DNA of 64,000 nucleotides, taken from Motiliproteus coralliicola. GTDB taxonomy: Bacteria > Pseudomonadota > Gammaproteobacteria > Pseudomonadales > Balneatricaceae. Numbering within the stretch: the stretch's first letter is position 1; every line of letters starts with the position of its first letter. Location: the NCBI RefSeq assembly GCF_003345655.1, contig NZ_QQOH01000002.1, positions 124,001-188,000 of the forward strand, read 5' to 3'. The translations under genes and the position numbers were made by a program. The notes under the pieces are model-generated. The model ran no database searches. It had not been told where the DNA came from and saw nothing but the letters and a program-made list of their open reading frames with translations. Positions 37,238 to 46,540 of the stretch are shown piece after piece.

Positions 37238-38149
37238 ATGAACAGTAGCTATTGGAACGGTGTCCGCGCTTTCCTGGCAGTGGCCAGTCATGGCAGCTTT
37301 ACCGCCGCCTCGGAAGCCAGTGGGGTGTCCAAGGCCAGTCTCAGCCAGCATATTTCCGCGCTGGAGAAGAGCCTGGGTGTACAGCTGCTGCATCGGACCA
37401 CCCGCAGCCTGCGGCTGACCGATGTAGGCCGTGGTTTTCAGGCGCTATGCCAGCAGGGAGTGGATCAGTTGGAGAGTGCCCAGGCCTGGGCGGTTCAGGC
37501 CAATCAGGCGCTGCAGGGGCCGATCCGGATGAATGCGGTAGGCGGCTTGATCGGTGAAGAGCTGATTGCTCCTCTGGTGATCGAATTTCTGCAGCGTCAC
37601 CCAGAGGTCAATGTGGAGTTGGATTTCTCCAGCCACCGGGTCGATCTGCTTAACGATCCTGTGGATTTGGTGATGCGGATGGGGGACCTGCCCGACTCCA
37701 GCCTGGTGGCGCGTCGCCTGTATCGGATTCGAACCCGCTATGTTGCCAGTCCCGACTTTATTGAGGCTCGGGGTGAGATCGACCATCCGGAACAGTTACG
37801 GGAGCTGCCGTTGATCTGCGGCAGCGTCACCGAGTGGTTGTTTGTGAAGCAGCAGGAGCGGGTGATGCTGCCGATCAAACAGAGCTTCAAGGTCGCCAAT
37901 GGCCGGGCAATGCTGCAGGCGGCCAAGGCCGGGCTGGGGGTGGCGCGGTTGGCCGATCTCTATGTCCAGCGGGCTCTGGATGACGGATCGCTGATGGAGG
38001 TGCTGCCGGATTGGAACCATGCCACCGAGCTGTCGCTGGTTTGTCCACCGGCTCGCTACCAGCTGCAGCGGGTCAAGGCACTGATGGACTGGCTGGTGGC
38101 GAATTTCGAGTCCCGCTATCAGGCGTTGCTGCAGCCCAATTCTGGCTGA
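37238..38149 (+). CDS. LysR-type regulator divergent from the SDR gene
   Basis: The protein has 303 residues. The helix-turn-helix reads VRAFLAVASHGSFTAASEAS and VSKASLSQHISALEKSLGV. The substrate domain includes RMNAVGGLIGEELIAPLVIE and is of the CrgA/DmlR-like subgroup. An AT-rich 167-bp divergent promoter region separates it from the SDR gene. That is the classic layout of a LysR regulator and its target, so control of the SDR is inferred. Confidence 0.9.
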   Translation: MNSSYWNGVRAFLAVASHGSFTAASEASGVSKASLSQHISALEKSLGVQLLHRTTRSLRLTDVGRGFQALCQQGVDQLESAQAWAVQANQALQGPIRMNAVGGLIGEELIAPLVIEFLQRHPEVNVELDFSSHRVDLLNDPVDLVMRMGDLPDSSLVARRLYRIRTRYVASPDFIEARGEIDHPEQLRELPLICGSVTEWLFVKQQERVMLPIKQSFKVANGRAMLQAAKAGLGVARLADLYVQRALDDGSLMEVLPDWNHATELSLVCPPARYQLQRVKALMDWLVANFESRYQALLQPNSG

Positions 38150-38162
38150 GAGCGGCGAGTGA

Positions 38163-40670
38163 TCAGCGCCACTGATCTCGATGCTGCAACGCCGGGATTT
38201 CTGTGGCCGGCTGCGGTTTGCTGAAATAGTACCCCTGTACCTGGTCGCAGTTCAGCGAAGCCAGATAATCCAGCTGCTGTGGGGTTTCAACGCCTTCGGC
38301 GATCACTTTCAGCCCGAGATTATGGGCCATCAGGATGATGGTGGAGACCAGCTCGGCATCGTTCTTGTCCTGACCGATTCCATCGACAAAACTGCGGTCG
38401 ATCTTCAGGTTATCGAGCGGAATCCGCTTGAGCAGGCTGAGACTGGAGTAACCGGTGCCGAAGTCATCCATCGAGATACTGGCACCCTGGTCGCGTAATT
38501 GATGCAGTGTGTCGGCGACGGCATCAGCGTCTTCGATCAGGCAGCTTTCGGTGATCTCCAGATCCAGCAGCCGGGCCGGAATCGAAGCCTGTTGTAGTGC
38601 TTGGCTGATATCCGCCGTCAGATCCCGCCGCAGTAGTTGCTGGGGCGAGACGTTGATGCTGATCTTCAGCTCGCGGTTGCCTTCGTCCAGCCAGTGGCGG
38701 CACTGGCGGCAAGCCTGATTGATAACCCAGACGCCGATATCACCGATCAGGCCGAGCTCTTCGGCCAGCGGGATGAATTCATCCGGCGGAATCGAGCCCA
38801 GTTCCGGATCTTGCCAGCGTAACAGGGCTTCAACCCCGATCATTTCTCCACGTTGGATATCGATCTTGGGCTGGTAATGGAGCGTAAACGCCTGCTCGGA
38901 GAGGGCGATACGGAGCCGGTTCTCCAGCTTCAGTTGCCGCATCGAGCGCTCGTTCATGTCGGCGCAGTAGAGCTGAAAGCCGTTACGGCCGGCCTGTTTG
39001 GTCCGATACATCGCGATGTCGGCGTTTTTCAGCAGGGTATCTCGGTCACGACCGTCCTGGGGGTAGATGCTACAACCCATGCTGGCACTGATGTAGAGCT
39101 CGTGGCCTTCCACCCGAACTGGCTGCTTCAGGGCTTCGATGGCGCTTTGAGCGATCCGGCGAGCGGCATCGTCGCTGTCCAGCTCGGTGAGCAGCAGAAT
39201 CAGTTCGTCACCGCCGACCCGGGAGATGGTATCGCCGGCACGGATGCAGCCCTGTAGGCGCTTGGAGACCTCGCTCAAAACCTGATCGCCGGCTGAGTGC
39301 CCCAGGGAATCATTGATCCGCTTGAAGTGGTCCAGATCGATACAGATCAGCGCCAAGCGGTTGCCATCCCGCTTGGCGGTGGCTAGGGCTACATCAACAC
39401 GGTCGAACAGCAGCTGACGATTGGGAAGTCGGGTTAGCGGGTCGTAGTAGGCCAGGTTCTCGATGATCTCTTCGGACTTCTTGCGCTCGGTGATATCGCT
39501 GAAGATCCCAGCGTACAGGGTCCGGTTGTGCTGGGCGTCATGGATCGCGGTGATGGTCAGCCATTCGGGGAACAGCTCGCCGCTCTTGCGTCGGTTCCAG
39601 ATCTCTCCCTGCCAGGTGCCGGTGCGGTGGATCTGTTTCCACATCTCCCGGTAAAACTCCGGTGACTGCTTACCGGAACTGATCAGACTGGCGTTTTGCC
39701 CCAGCGCTTCGTTTTCGGAGTAGCCGGTCAGGATGGTGAAGGCGGGATTGACCGACTGGATGATGCCCTGCTCGTCGGTGACCATGATTCCATCCATGGA
39801 GGCATCGATCAGCGCATGGGCCATATTGAGATCGTGTTCGCTCCGGGCCAGATCGGCCGCCTGGCTGGTCAGTGCCTCTCGGAGCCGGTTGGCGTAGGCT
39901 TGCTCGATGTTGGAGAGGATATCGGCGAATGAGATCAAGCCAATCAGGCTTCCATCCAGATCGGTGACACCGAGGTGTCGGATATTGCGCCGGTCCATCA
40001 GCGAACGGGCTGAAAGCAAGGTCATGTTGGCCGGGATGCAGATCAGCGGTTTGCTGATCTCCTCGCTCAGCGCGTTGCCCATCTTGTCTTCGGCAATCAG
40101 CCTGACCAGGTCGCGCTCGGTCAACAGCCCCACCGGCTGCTGCTGTTCGGTGATGACGATGCAGTCGGACTGATGGTCGCGCATCGTGGTGACCGCGGTC
40201 GCCAGTTGTTCGCTCTGGCTGATCTGCAGCGGCGCGGATGCGGGTAGGATCGACTGCACCTCGTTCATGTGCAGGAAGTACTCGGTGTCCTGATGCCGGA
40301 CCAGGTCGCTTTGCGACAGGATACCGACCGGCTCGTTCTGATCATCGGTAACCAGCAAGTGGCGGATGCCGTGCCCTTTAAAGTAGTGGGCGGCTTCATC
40401 CATGCTCACCGAAGCCTTGATCGTCTGTACCGGGGCGCTCATCCAACGACTGATCGGGCTGTCAACCACCGAAGGGTTCTGGAAGTCGAGCTTCATCGCA
40501 TCGCTTTCGGTCCAGATTCCCAGTGGTTGTCCATCGGCACTGATCAGGACCGAGCTGCAGCGACATTCGCGCATCAGTCGGGAAACCGCCAACAGGCTGG
40601 TGTCCGGATCGCAGCTGACGATCTGTTGCTGCACGATTGAGGCGATCGGTTTGGATGGTCTTAGGTTCAT
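38163..40670 (-). CDS. CBS4-PAS-GGDEF-EAL c-di-GMP protein
   Basis: The protein has 835 residues with no membrane segment. Four CBS motifs (two Bateman modules, about 8-260) are followed by PAS (about 285-400, DASMDGIMVTDEQGIIQSVN), GGDEF (about 410-570) and EAL (about 585-825). The GGDEF loop reads SRVGGDELILLL, where the final Phe is Leu, so cyclase activity is uncertain. The EAL domain keeps GVEALLRW, ITESCLIED, MDDFGTGYSSL and VIAEGVET, so phosphodiesterase activity is likely. CBS modules suggest control by adenine nucleotides. It may be the relative of the deleted remnant at 35518-35910. Confidence 0.92.
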   Translation of the reverse strand: MNLRPSKPIASIVQQQIVSCDPDTSLLAVSRLMRECRCSSVLISADGQPLGIWTESDAMKLDFQNPSVVDSPISRWMSAPVQTIKASVSMDEAAHYFKGHGIRHLLVTDDQNEPVGILSQSDLVRHQDTEYFLHMNEVQSILPASAPLQISQSEQLATAVTTMRDHQSDCIVITEQQQPVGLLTERDLVRLIAEDKMGNALSEEISKPLICIPANMTLLSARSLMDRRNIRHLGVTDLDGSLIGLISFADILSNIEQAYANRLREALTSQAADLARSEHDLNMAHALIDASMDGIMVTDEQGIIQSVNPAFTILTGYSENEALGQNASLISSGKQSPEFYREMWKQIHRTGTWQGEIWNRRKSGELFPEWLTITAIHDAQHNRTLYAGIFSDITERKKSEEIIENLAYYDPLTRLPNRQLLFDRVDVALATAKRDGNRLALICIDLDHFKRINDSLGHSAGDQVLSEVSKRLQGCIRAGDTISRVGGDELILLLTELDSDDAARRIAQSAIEALKQPVRVEGHELYISASMGCSIYPQDGRDRDTLLKNADIAMYRTKQAGRNGFQLYCADMNERSMRQLKLENRLRIALSEQAFTLHYQPKIDIQRGEMIGVEALLRWQDPELGSIPPDEFIPLAEELGLIGDIGVWVINQACRQCRHWLDEGNRELKISINVSPQQLLRRDLTADISQALQQASIPARLLDLEITESCLIEDADAVADTLHQLRDQGASISMDDFGTGYSSLSLLKRIPLDNLKIDRSFVDGIGQDKNDAELVSTIILMAHNLGLKVIAEGVETPQQLDYLASLNCDQVQGYYFSKPQPATEIPALQHRDQWR

Positions 40671-41008
40671 GAACTTCCGCGTACTCTTCCTGAGGCGTTC
40701 CCCATGGCCACAGTGGGGGATGATAGATCGGTGAAGGCTATCGCCATTGGTGCGGCAACGTACATTACTGAGGTCAAGAAATCATCAATAACTTAATTTT
40801 TTTGTCGGAATTGAGCAATTATCACTAAGTTATTTATCTCTATCGATTGCCAGGGAGTCATTCCCTGTTGATGACGGGCTGGGCCGCAATCTTCAGAGGC
40901 ATGATCTACTATCAGATATGCAGTGGGTCTAATGGAATCACCATTCCCTTCAGCTGTAATCGTTGTGCCTGCAACGGGGGAGTACAGAGTAAGACGAGAG
41001 AGGCCCCT
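40671..41008. other. Upstream region of the DUF2235 gene
   Basis: This is a gene-free 338-bp stretch. It contains an AT-rich part with a 9-bp inverted repeat (AATAACTTA at 40787-40795 and TAAGTTATT at 40826-40834) and a small hairpin CAGGGA-GTCAT-TCCCTG at 40851-40867. These may be regulatory for the DUF2235 gene. An in-frame extension of that gene back to 40847 is Cys-rich and unlike the family, so it is left out of the coding region. Confidence 0.4.
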
Positions 41009-42505
41009 ATGAGGAGTCTAATCGTATGCTGTGACGGAACTTGGAACGATCCGAACAATGAGGATGACGACGTTCCTGCACCGACCAATGTCCGCAAGCT
41101 GTTTGAAGCGATCAATCTTGATAGCGACAACCCCAGACAGTTGAGTCGCTACCAATCCGGCGTCGGCACCGGAGGGTTGGTCGACAAGGTGATAGGCGGG
41201 ATGGTCGGTTATGGATTGGGAGAAGATATTCGTGACTGTTATCAATGGCTCTCGGATAAGTATCAGCACGGAGACCAGCTCTATATTTTCGGTTTCAGTC
41301 GCGGTGCCTTCACCGCCCGAAGCCTGGCCGGGATGATCGGTAAATTCGGATTGATCGACTTCCACCAGCATCCGAACGAGGCTCGTGATGCGTTGGTCAA
41401 ACGGGTCTACTACCAGGGCTACCGTAAAGGTGAGCCGCTCGATCACCCGATTGAGTTTCACCCCGATTCCCAGTCCGTGGCGTTTGTCGGGGTTTGGGAC
41501 ACCGTCGGGGCTCTGGGGATACCCAACGATAAGTCGTTGCTGAATATTTTCGATGATCCGAACAAATACCAGTTTCATGATGTGACCCTGGGTGAACACA
41601 TCGGCCAGGCCCGCCATGCCGTGGCGTTGAATGAGAAGCGCGGCAGTTTTACTCCGACCCTGTGGCAGAGCCATCGAACCGATGGAAGCTTGAAGCAGCT
41701 GTGGTTCCCCGGGGTGCATTCGGATGTCGGTGGCGGCTATAAGGAAACCGGGCTGTCGGATGGTGCGCTGCAATGGATGGCGGAGGAGGCAATGGCGCAG
41801 GGGCTGAAGCTGAATGGCTCGATGCTGGCGCAGGTTAAACCCGATCCGCAGGGACTGGAGCATGACTCCCATGTCGGCGCCATGAAAGCCTTGCTTAGTG
41901 CCCCACGCAGCATACCCGACCTTGATCATGAACAGGCGGATATCCACCCCTCCGTGCTTGAACGGCGCAACAGTGCACCGATCGATCAGGGCCGTTATCT
42001 ACAGACACGTGCGTTTAACGGCCAGCCGATCGAGGTCGATATCTATGCCAAACACCCGTGGAACTGGACCGGAATCTTTTTAGAGGCGGGGCATCGCTAT
42101 CGCTTAACCGCCACCGGCGAGTGGATGGATGCGTCTGTCCCCGCATCACCCAAGGGCACCTCGGATGGCGAGTTTCATAAGGGGGAGATCTTCCATGTGG
42201 CCGGGAAGATAACCGGGTTGTTTGAGAGCGGCTTTAAGAAGCTGTTTGGCAATCGGCAGGCCAATTTTTTCGGCACCAAGCGGGTAGAGGATGCCGACTG
42301 GTTTTGCCTGATGGGAGCCATCGCCGATGGGGGCAATCCTGGGGTTGATGGTACCCATGACCCGCTGCACCTGTTCCAGATCGGAGAGCAGGCTCAGATT
42401 CAGGTCGCCCGCTCCGGCTATCTGTACTGTTTTGCCAATGATGCCTGGGGGTTTTACGGCAATAATCGGGGGTACGTCACCCTAAAGGTTGAGCCGCTTT
42501 CGTAA
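41009..42505 (+). CDS. DUF2235 alpha/beta hydrolase with LecA-like C-terminal domain
   Basis: The protein has 498 residues from ATG 41009. The first about 300 residues are a DUF2235 hydrolase: IVCCDGTWNDPNNED at the start, nucleophile motif FGFSRGAFTARSLAG with Ser97, and GVHSDVGGGY further on. DUF2235 proteins include type VI secretion phospholipase effectors. From about residue 327 a beta-rich domain follows, with GEWMDASVPASPKG, FCLMGAIADGG and WGFYGNNRGYVTLKVE. That pattern resembles PA-IL/LecA-type galactose-binding lectins (YGNNSG near the end). There is no signal peptide and no vgrG, PAAR or immunity gene next door. A lipase that binds glycans or membranes is the inferred role. Confidence 0.8.
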   Translation: MRSLIVCCDGTWNDPNNEDDDVPAPTNVRKLFEAINLDSDNPRQLSRYQSGVGTGGLVDKVIGGMVGYGLGEDIRDCYQWLSDKYQHGDQLYIFGFSRGAFTARSLAGMIGKFGLIDFHQHPNEARDALVKRVYYQGYRKGEPLDHPIEFHPDSQSVAFVGVWDTVGALGIPNDKSLLNIFDDPNKYQFHDVTLGEHIGQARHAVALNEKRGSFTPTLWQSHRTDGSLKQLWFPGVHSDVGGGYKETGLSDGALQWMAEEAMAQGLKLNGSMLAQVKPDPQGLEHDSHVGAMKALLSAPRSIPDLDHEQADIHPSVLERRNSAPIDQGRYLQTRAFNGQPIEVDIYAKHPWNWTGIFLEAGHRYRLTATGEWMDASVPASPKGTSDGEFHKGEIFHVAGKITGLFESGFKKLFGNRQANFFGTKRVEDADWFCLMGAIADGGNPGVDGTHDPLHLFQIGEQAQIQVARSGYLYCFANDAWGFYGNNRGYVTLKVEPLS

Positions 42506-42666
42506 GGGTAGAACAAACCGTTTAGGGGCAGGGAATGTTGTCACGGAAGGATCCGATTTTTTCCCAGCTCTGCGCTGTCCAGCGTTGGATTTCGGACTAT
42601 GCTGATTTATAGGCACTGACGAGCCAATCCTTGAGTTGGACCGGCGTAGGATTATTGGAGAAAAGG

Positions 42667-45600
42667 ATGTTCGCAAGTCGCAGCTTGGTGTTGTTCCTGG
42701 CCCTGCTTGGTTCCTCTGTTTTGTTCCCCTTTCTTATTGATAGCGCCCGGGCTTCGCAGGAGCTTTCGGTCTGGCGCGATCAGAATTTAACGGCGCAGCA
42801 GATCGCCTGGCTTGAGCAGCACCCAGTGTTAAAACTCGGTGTCGATCGAAGTTTCTCCCCCTACGAGTGGATCGATGAAAGCGGCCACTATACCGGCATG
42901 GCGGCCGACTATATCCGGTTGCTTGAACAGCGCCTCGGGGTCGAGATCGTACCGCTGGTCGATACCGGTCAGTCCTGGTCCGAAGTGCTCAAGGCCGCCA
43001 AAGGCGGTGCCTTCCACCTGATGTCCTGTTTGGTCAAGACGCCGGAACGGGAAGATTTTCTGTTGTTCAGTGATCCTTATCTCTCTAGTGCGGCGGTGAT
43101 CATCAGTAAGCAATCGCAGGGATACCTGGGCACTCTGGATATACTCAAAGGCCGGACTGTCGCGATCCACAAGGGCCACTTCACCAGCGAACTGGTCAAG
43201 CGCGATTACCCGAGCATCGATATCGTCAACACCCCCAGCCTTCAGCAAGCGCTGGAGCTTGTCTCCAACGGGCGAGCAGACGCCTTTGTCGGTGATGCGA
43301 ACGCCGCCAGTTTAGTGATGAAAAAGGCCGGTATCCTGAATCTTGCCTTCTCCGGCCATACCGACTACCAGAGCGACTTCCGCATCGGTGTCTACAAAGA
43401 ATATACCGAGCTAGCCGGGATTATCGCCACGGCGATGGCCAGTATCAGTGAGGCGGAGCGTAACGCGATCTATCAGCGTTGGCAGGGACTGGAACTACCG
43501 GATGGCGTGCCGCTGGAGAAGATCGTTATCGGGGTCGTACTAGGTCTGGCCCTGTTAGCAGTTTTTGCCTACTGGAACTACCGGCTGCGAAAATCGGAGG
43601 CTGCTCAGCGCTTGAGCCAGCAGCGTTTCAAGAATCTGGTGGAAACCACCGATGCGATGGTCTGGGAAGCCGATGTCGAGACCGAAAACTTCACCTACAT
43701 CAGTGAAAATGCCGTTCGTATTCTGGGGTATTCGGTCGAAGAGTGGCTGCAGCCGAATTTCTGGCACCGAAATATCCACCCAGAGGATCGTGATCGGGCC
43801 GTAGGATATTGCCGGACTCAAACCTCGAAGCTGCTCGATCATGAATTTGAGTACCGCTTTGTCCACGCCGACGGTCAGATGCTCTGGATCAGGGATATGG
43901 TCAACCTGGTGGTCGAGGATGGTCGCCCGGTGGTAATGCGTGGATTGATGCTGGACATCACCGAGAAGAAAAAGGCGGAGATGCTGATCCTGGAGAGCGA
44001 GCATCGTTTTCGAGAACTGATCGACAGCCTGCCGGCCATCGCGGTTCAGGGCTATGACGAACAGCTGCAGGTCACCTATTGGAACGATGCCAGTGAACGG
44101 CTCTACGGCTTTTCACAGGACGAAGTGTTCGGCAAGAAACTCAGCGAGCTGATTATTCCAACCACGATGCGCGAGGACGTTATCAGGGCGCATCGAGCCT
44201 GGGTGGATAATGGCCAGGCGATCCCCGCGGCGGAACTGGAGCTGCAGCACAAGGACGGCAGCCTGGTGCCTGTCTATTCCAGCCACGTGCTGCTGGGATC
44301 CGAGGCCACCGGTAAGGAGATGTACTGTATCGATATCAGCCTGATTGAGCAGAAGAAAGCCCACGCTGAGTTAAAGCATCTGGCCCATTTTGACCCGCTG
44401 ACGCAACTGCCAAACCGGCGAACTTTCAGTGACCGGCTCGACCAGATGATGAAACGATCTGGACGCGATGGCGGTCGAATTGCGGTGATGATGATCGATC
44501 TGGACCATTTCAAGGAGGTCAACGACACCCTGGGGCACGCCTACGGCGACTTGTTGCTGCAGGATGCGGCTAAGCGGCTGGCCGGCTGTGTCCGCGAGAC
44601 CGATACCGTGGCTCGTCTAGGTGGTGACGAGTTCCTGCTGTTGCTGGACAACGTTGCCGATATCGCTGCGATTGAGCGCATTGCCAAAAACATTCTTCGT
44701 CAGATGAGCGAGCCATACTCCCTGTTGGATCATCGCTCCTATGTGACGGCAAGCATCGGTATCACCTTCTATCCCGATGATGCCAACTCTGAGGAGGTAT
44801 TGCTGAAGAACGCCGATCAGGCGATGTACGCCGCCAAGGGAAAGGGGCGGAATCGGTTTCATTACTTTACTCCGGAGATGGAAGTGCTGGCACAGACTCG
44901 CCGTCGAACCCTGGAACAGTTGCGTGAGGCGATTCAGCGCCAACAGTTGGAGGTTTACTACCAGCCGATTATCGATTTGAGCTGCGGAGGCATACGTAAA
45001 GCCGAAGCGCTGTTGCGCTGGAACCATCCGGACGGCCAGATTTCCCCGTTACAGTTTATCCCGCTGGCCGAGGAGACCGGTTTGATCGTCGAAATCGGCA
45101 ACTGGGTGTTTACCGAAGTGGCCCGGCAGTCCGAAGCCTGGGCGCGGACATATCAGGTGGAGCTGCAGGTGTCGGTCAACACCAGCCCGGCACAATATCT
45201 GGATGACCACTGCTGCAAACCGGAGTGGTTCGAGGATATTCTGGCCCAAGGCCTGGATCCGGCCCGGCTCTGCGTTGAGATCACCGAAGGGCTGTTGATG
45301 GAGCCGGATCAAACTATTCTGCAAAAGCTGCTGATGTTCCGCGATAACGGGGTGGAGGTGTCGCTGGATGACTTCGGCACCGGTTACTCATCGTTGGCGT
45401 ACTTGAAGCAATTTGATATTGATTACCTGAAGATCGATAAGAGCTTTGTCAGCAACCTGAGTCCCACCAGTCATGACCGGGTTCTCTGTCAGGCGATCAT
45501 CGCGATGGCCCATACCCTGGGGATCAAGGTGATCGCCGAAGGGGTCGAAACCGAGCAGCAGCAGCAGTTGCTCCGCCAGATCGACTGCGATTTCGCCCAA

Positions 45601-45675
45601 GGCTATTTCTACAGTCGCCCACTTCCGGCCGACCAGTTCGCCGCCACCTGGCTGGAGCCAGACTCTAAGGTTTAG
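42667..45675 (+). CDS. Periplasmic-binding-domain PAS-PAS-GGDEF-EAL protein
   Basis: The protein has 1002 residues. A signal sequence (SLVLFLALLGSSVLFPFLI) is followed by a family-3 solute-binding domain (about 45-275, LKLGVDRSFSPYEWIDESG), a transmembrane helix (about 288-310), two PAS domains (about 318-445 and 445-565), GGDEF (ARLGGDEFLLLL, intact) and EAL (KAEALLRW, LDDFGTGYSSL, VIAEGVETEQQ). Binding domains of this type usually recognise amino acids or small carboxylates, so it probably tunes c-di-GMP to an external nutrient. ATG 42667 has GGAG six bases upstream and starts the signal peptide; an upstream TTG at 42631 is less likely. Confidence 0.92.
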   Translation: MFASRSLVLFLALLGSSVLFPFLIDSARASQELSVWRDQNLTAQQIAWLEQHPVLKLGVDRSFSPYEWIDESGHYTGMAADYIRLLEQRLGVEIVPLVDTGQSWSEVLKAAKGGAFHLMSCLVKTPEREDFLLFSDPYLSSAAVIISKQSQGYLGTLDILKGRTVAIHKGHFTSELVKRDYPSIDIVNTPSLQQALELVSNGRADAFVGDANAASLVMKKAGILNLAFSGHTDYQSDFRIGVYKEYTELAGIIATAMASISEAERNAIYQRWQGLELPDGVPLEKIVIGVVLGLALLAVFAYWNYRLRKSEAAQRLSQQRFKNLVETTDAMVWEADVETENFTYISENAVRILGYSVEEWLQPNFWHRNIHPEDRDRAVGYCRTQTSKLLDHEFEYRFVHADGQMLWIRDMVNLVVEDGRPVVMRGLMLDITEKKKAEMLILESEHRFRELIDSLPAIAVQGYDEQLQVTYWNDASERLYGFSQDEVFGKKLSELIIPTTMREDVIRAHRAWVDNGQAIPAAELELQHKDGSLVPVYSSHVLLGSEATGKEMYCIDISLIEQKKAHAELKHLAHFDPLTQLPNRRTFSDRLDQMMKRSGRDGGRIAVMMIDLDHFKEVNDTLGHAYGDLLLQDAAKRLAGCVRETDTVARLGGDEFLLLLDNVADIAAIERIAKNILRQMSEPYSLLDHRSYVTASIGITFYPDDANSEEVLLKNADQAMYAAKGKGRNRFHYFTPEMEVLAQTRRRTLEQLREAIQRQQLEVYYQPIIDLSCGGIRKAEALLRWNHPDGQISPLQFIPLAEETGLIVEIGNWVFTEVARQSEAWARTYQVELQVSVNTSPAQYLDDHCCKPEWFEDILAQGLDPARLCVEITEGLLMEPDQTILQKLLMFRDNGVEVSLDDFGTGYSSLAYLKQFDIDYLKIDKSFVSNLSPTSHDRVLCQAIIAMAHTLGIKVIAEGVETEQQQQLLRQIDCDFAQGYFYSRPLPADQFAATWLEPDSKV

Positions 45676-45693
45676 CTCAGGTTGCTCGTTGGC

Positions 45694-46290
45694 CTAACCG
45701 ATCATACCGGTAACGCCATCGGCGACGAACTGAATCGCCAAGGCGGCCAGAATCACGCCGAGAAAGCGGCGCAGAATCTCATCCCCGGTGCGCCCGATAA
45801 TCAGTTTCACATACTTGGACAGCAGCATCAGTACCAGGGTGCTGGCGGTGATCGTCAGGATGGCGGCCAGCACCGACAGTTGAGCGGCGGTGGATTCGGC
45901 CTTGGAAAACAGCAGAATCGCCAGCGTGAGCGAGCCCGGGCCGGCCAACATCGGAATCGACATCGGAAACACCGAGACATCTTTACGCTCGGTGGTCTGG
46001 TTGTACTCGATATCCTTGGTGATCATGTTGAATGCGGTGAAGAACAGCAACAGACCACCTGATATCCGCAGTGCTTCGATACTGATCCCCAACCGACTCA
46101 GTAGCGGCTCGCCGTAGTTGCCGAAAATGATCAACAGCAGGGTCGAGATTAACGCTGCCTTGGCCGCCATCACGAAGCGATGGCGGTTATCACCGACCGG
46201 GACCAGTGAATGGAAGATCAGTGCGGCTCCAATCGGGTCGATAATGACGAAGAGCGCGGTGACCGCGTTCAGGTAGGTGGCGAGATCCAT
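45694..46290 (-). CDS. MarC-family (UPF0056) integral membrane protein
   Basis: The protein has 198 residues and six hydrophobic segments. MarC patterns include ALFVIIDPIGAALIFHSLVP near the N-terminus, ISGGLLLFFTAFNM in the middle and FPMSIPMLAGPGSLTLAIL. The family was once tied to multiple antibiotic resistance, but later work in E. coli did not support that; the function remains open. It is convergent with the GGDEF-EAL gene. Confidence 0.88.
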   Translation of the reverse strand: MDLATYLNAVTALFVIIDPIGAALIFHSLVPVGDNRHRFVMAAKAALISTLLLIIFGNYGEPLLSRLGISIEALRISGGLLLFFTAFNMITKDIEYNQTTERKDVSVFPMSIPMLAGPGSLTLAILLFSKAESTAAQLSVLAAILTITASTLVLMLLSKYVKLIIGRTGDEILRRFLGVILAALAIQFVADGVTGMIG

Positions 46291-46500
46291 AGGGCAGCGT
46301 CGTTCAGTTGAGCTTGCTCGACCTGGCTGGCAAAGATAACGCAGCCAACAGTGGTCGGAAGGGGTTTAATTAAGGGGGGTGAAGTTTACTCAAGCCTGGG
46401 TAAACAGCAACCGCTGTGGCAGTAAAGCACAGGGAGATAGTCGGGGCGACTGCGATTGGATTTGCTCAACAGAGTTGAGGGGCCGAAGCCCCGAGATCTG

Positions 46501-46526
46501 GAAAAAAAAGCCCCGCAAGGCGGGTC
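46501..46526 (-). terminator. Rho-independent terminator after the transporter gene
   Basis: On the minus strand, CCCGC-CTT-GCGGG is followed by a run of eight T residues, 15-40 bases past the stop of the transporter gene. This is a classic terminator closing the aspA-transporter unit. Confidence 0.85.
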
Positions 46527-46540
46527 TTTGGAGATAGCGC

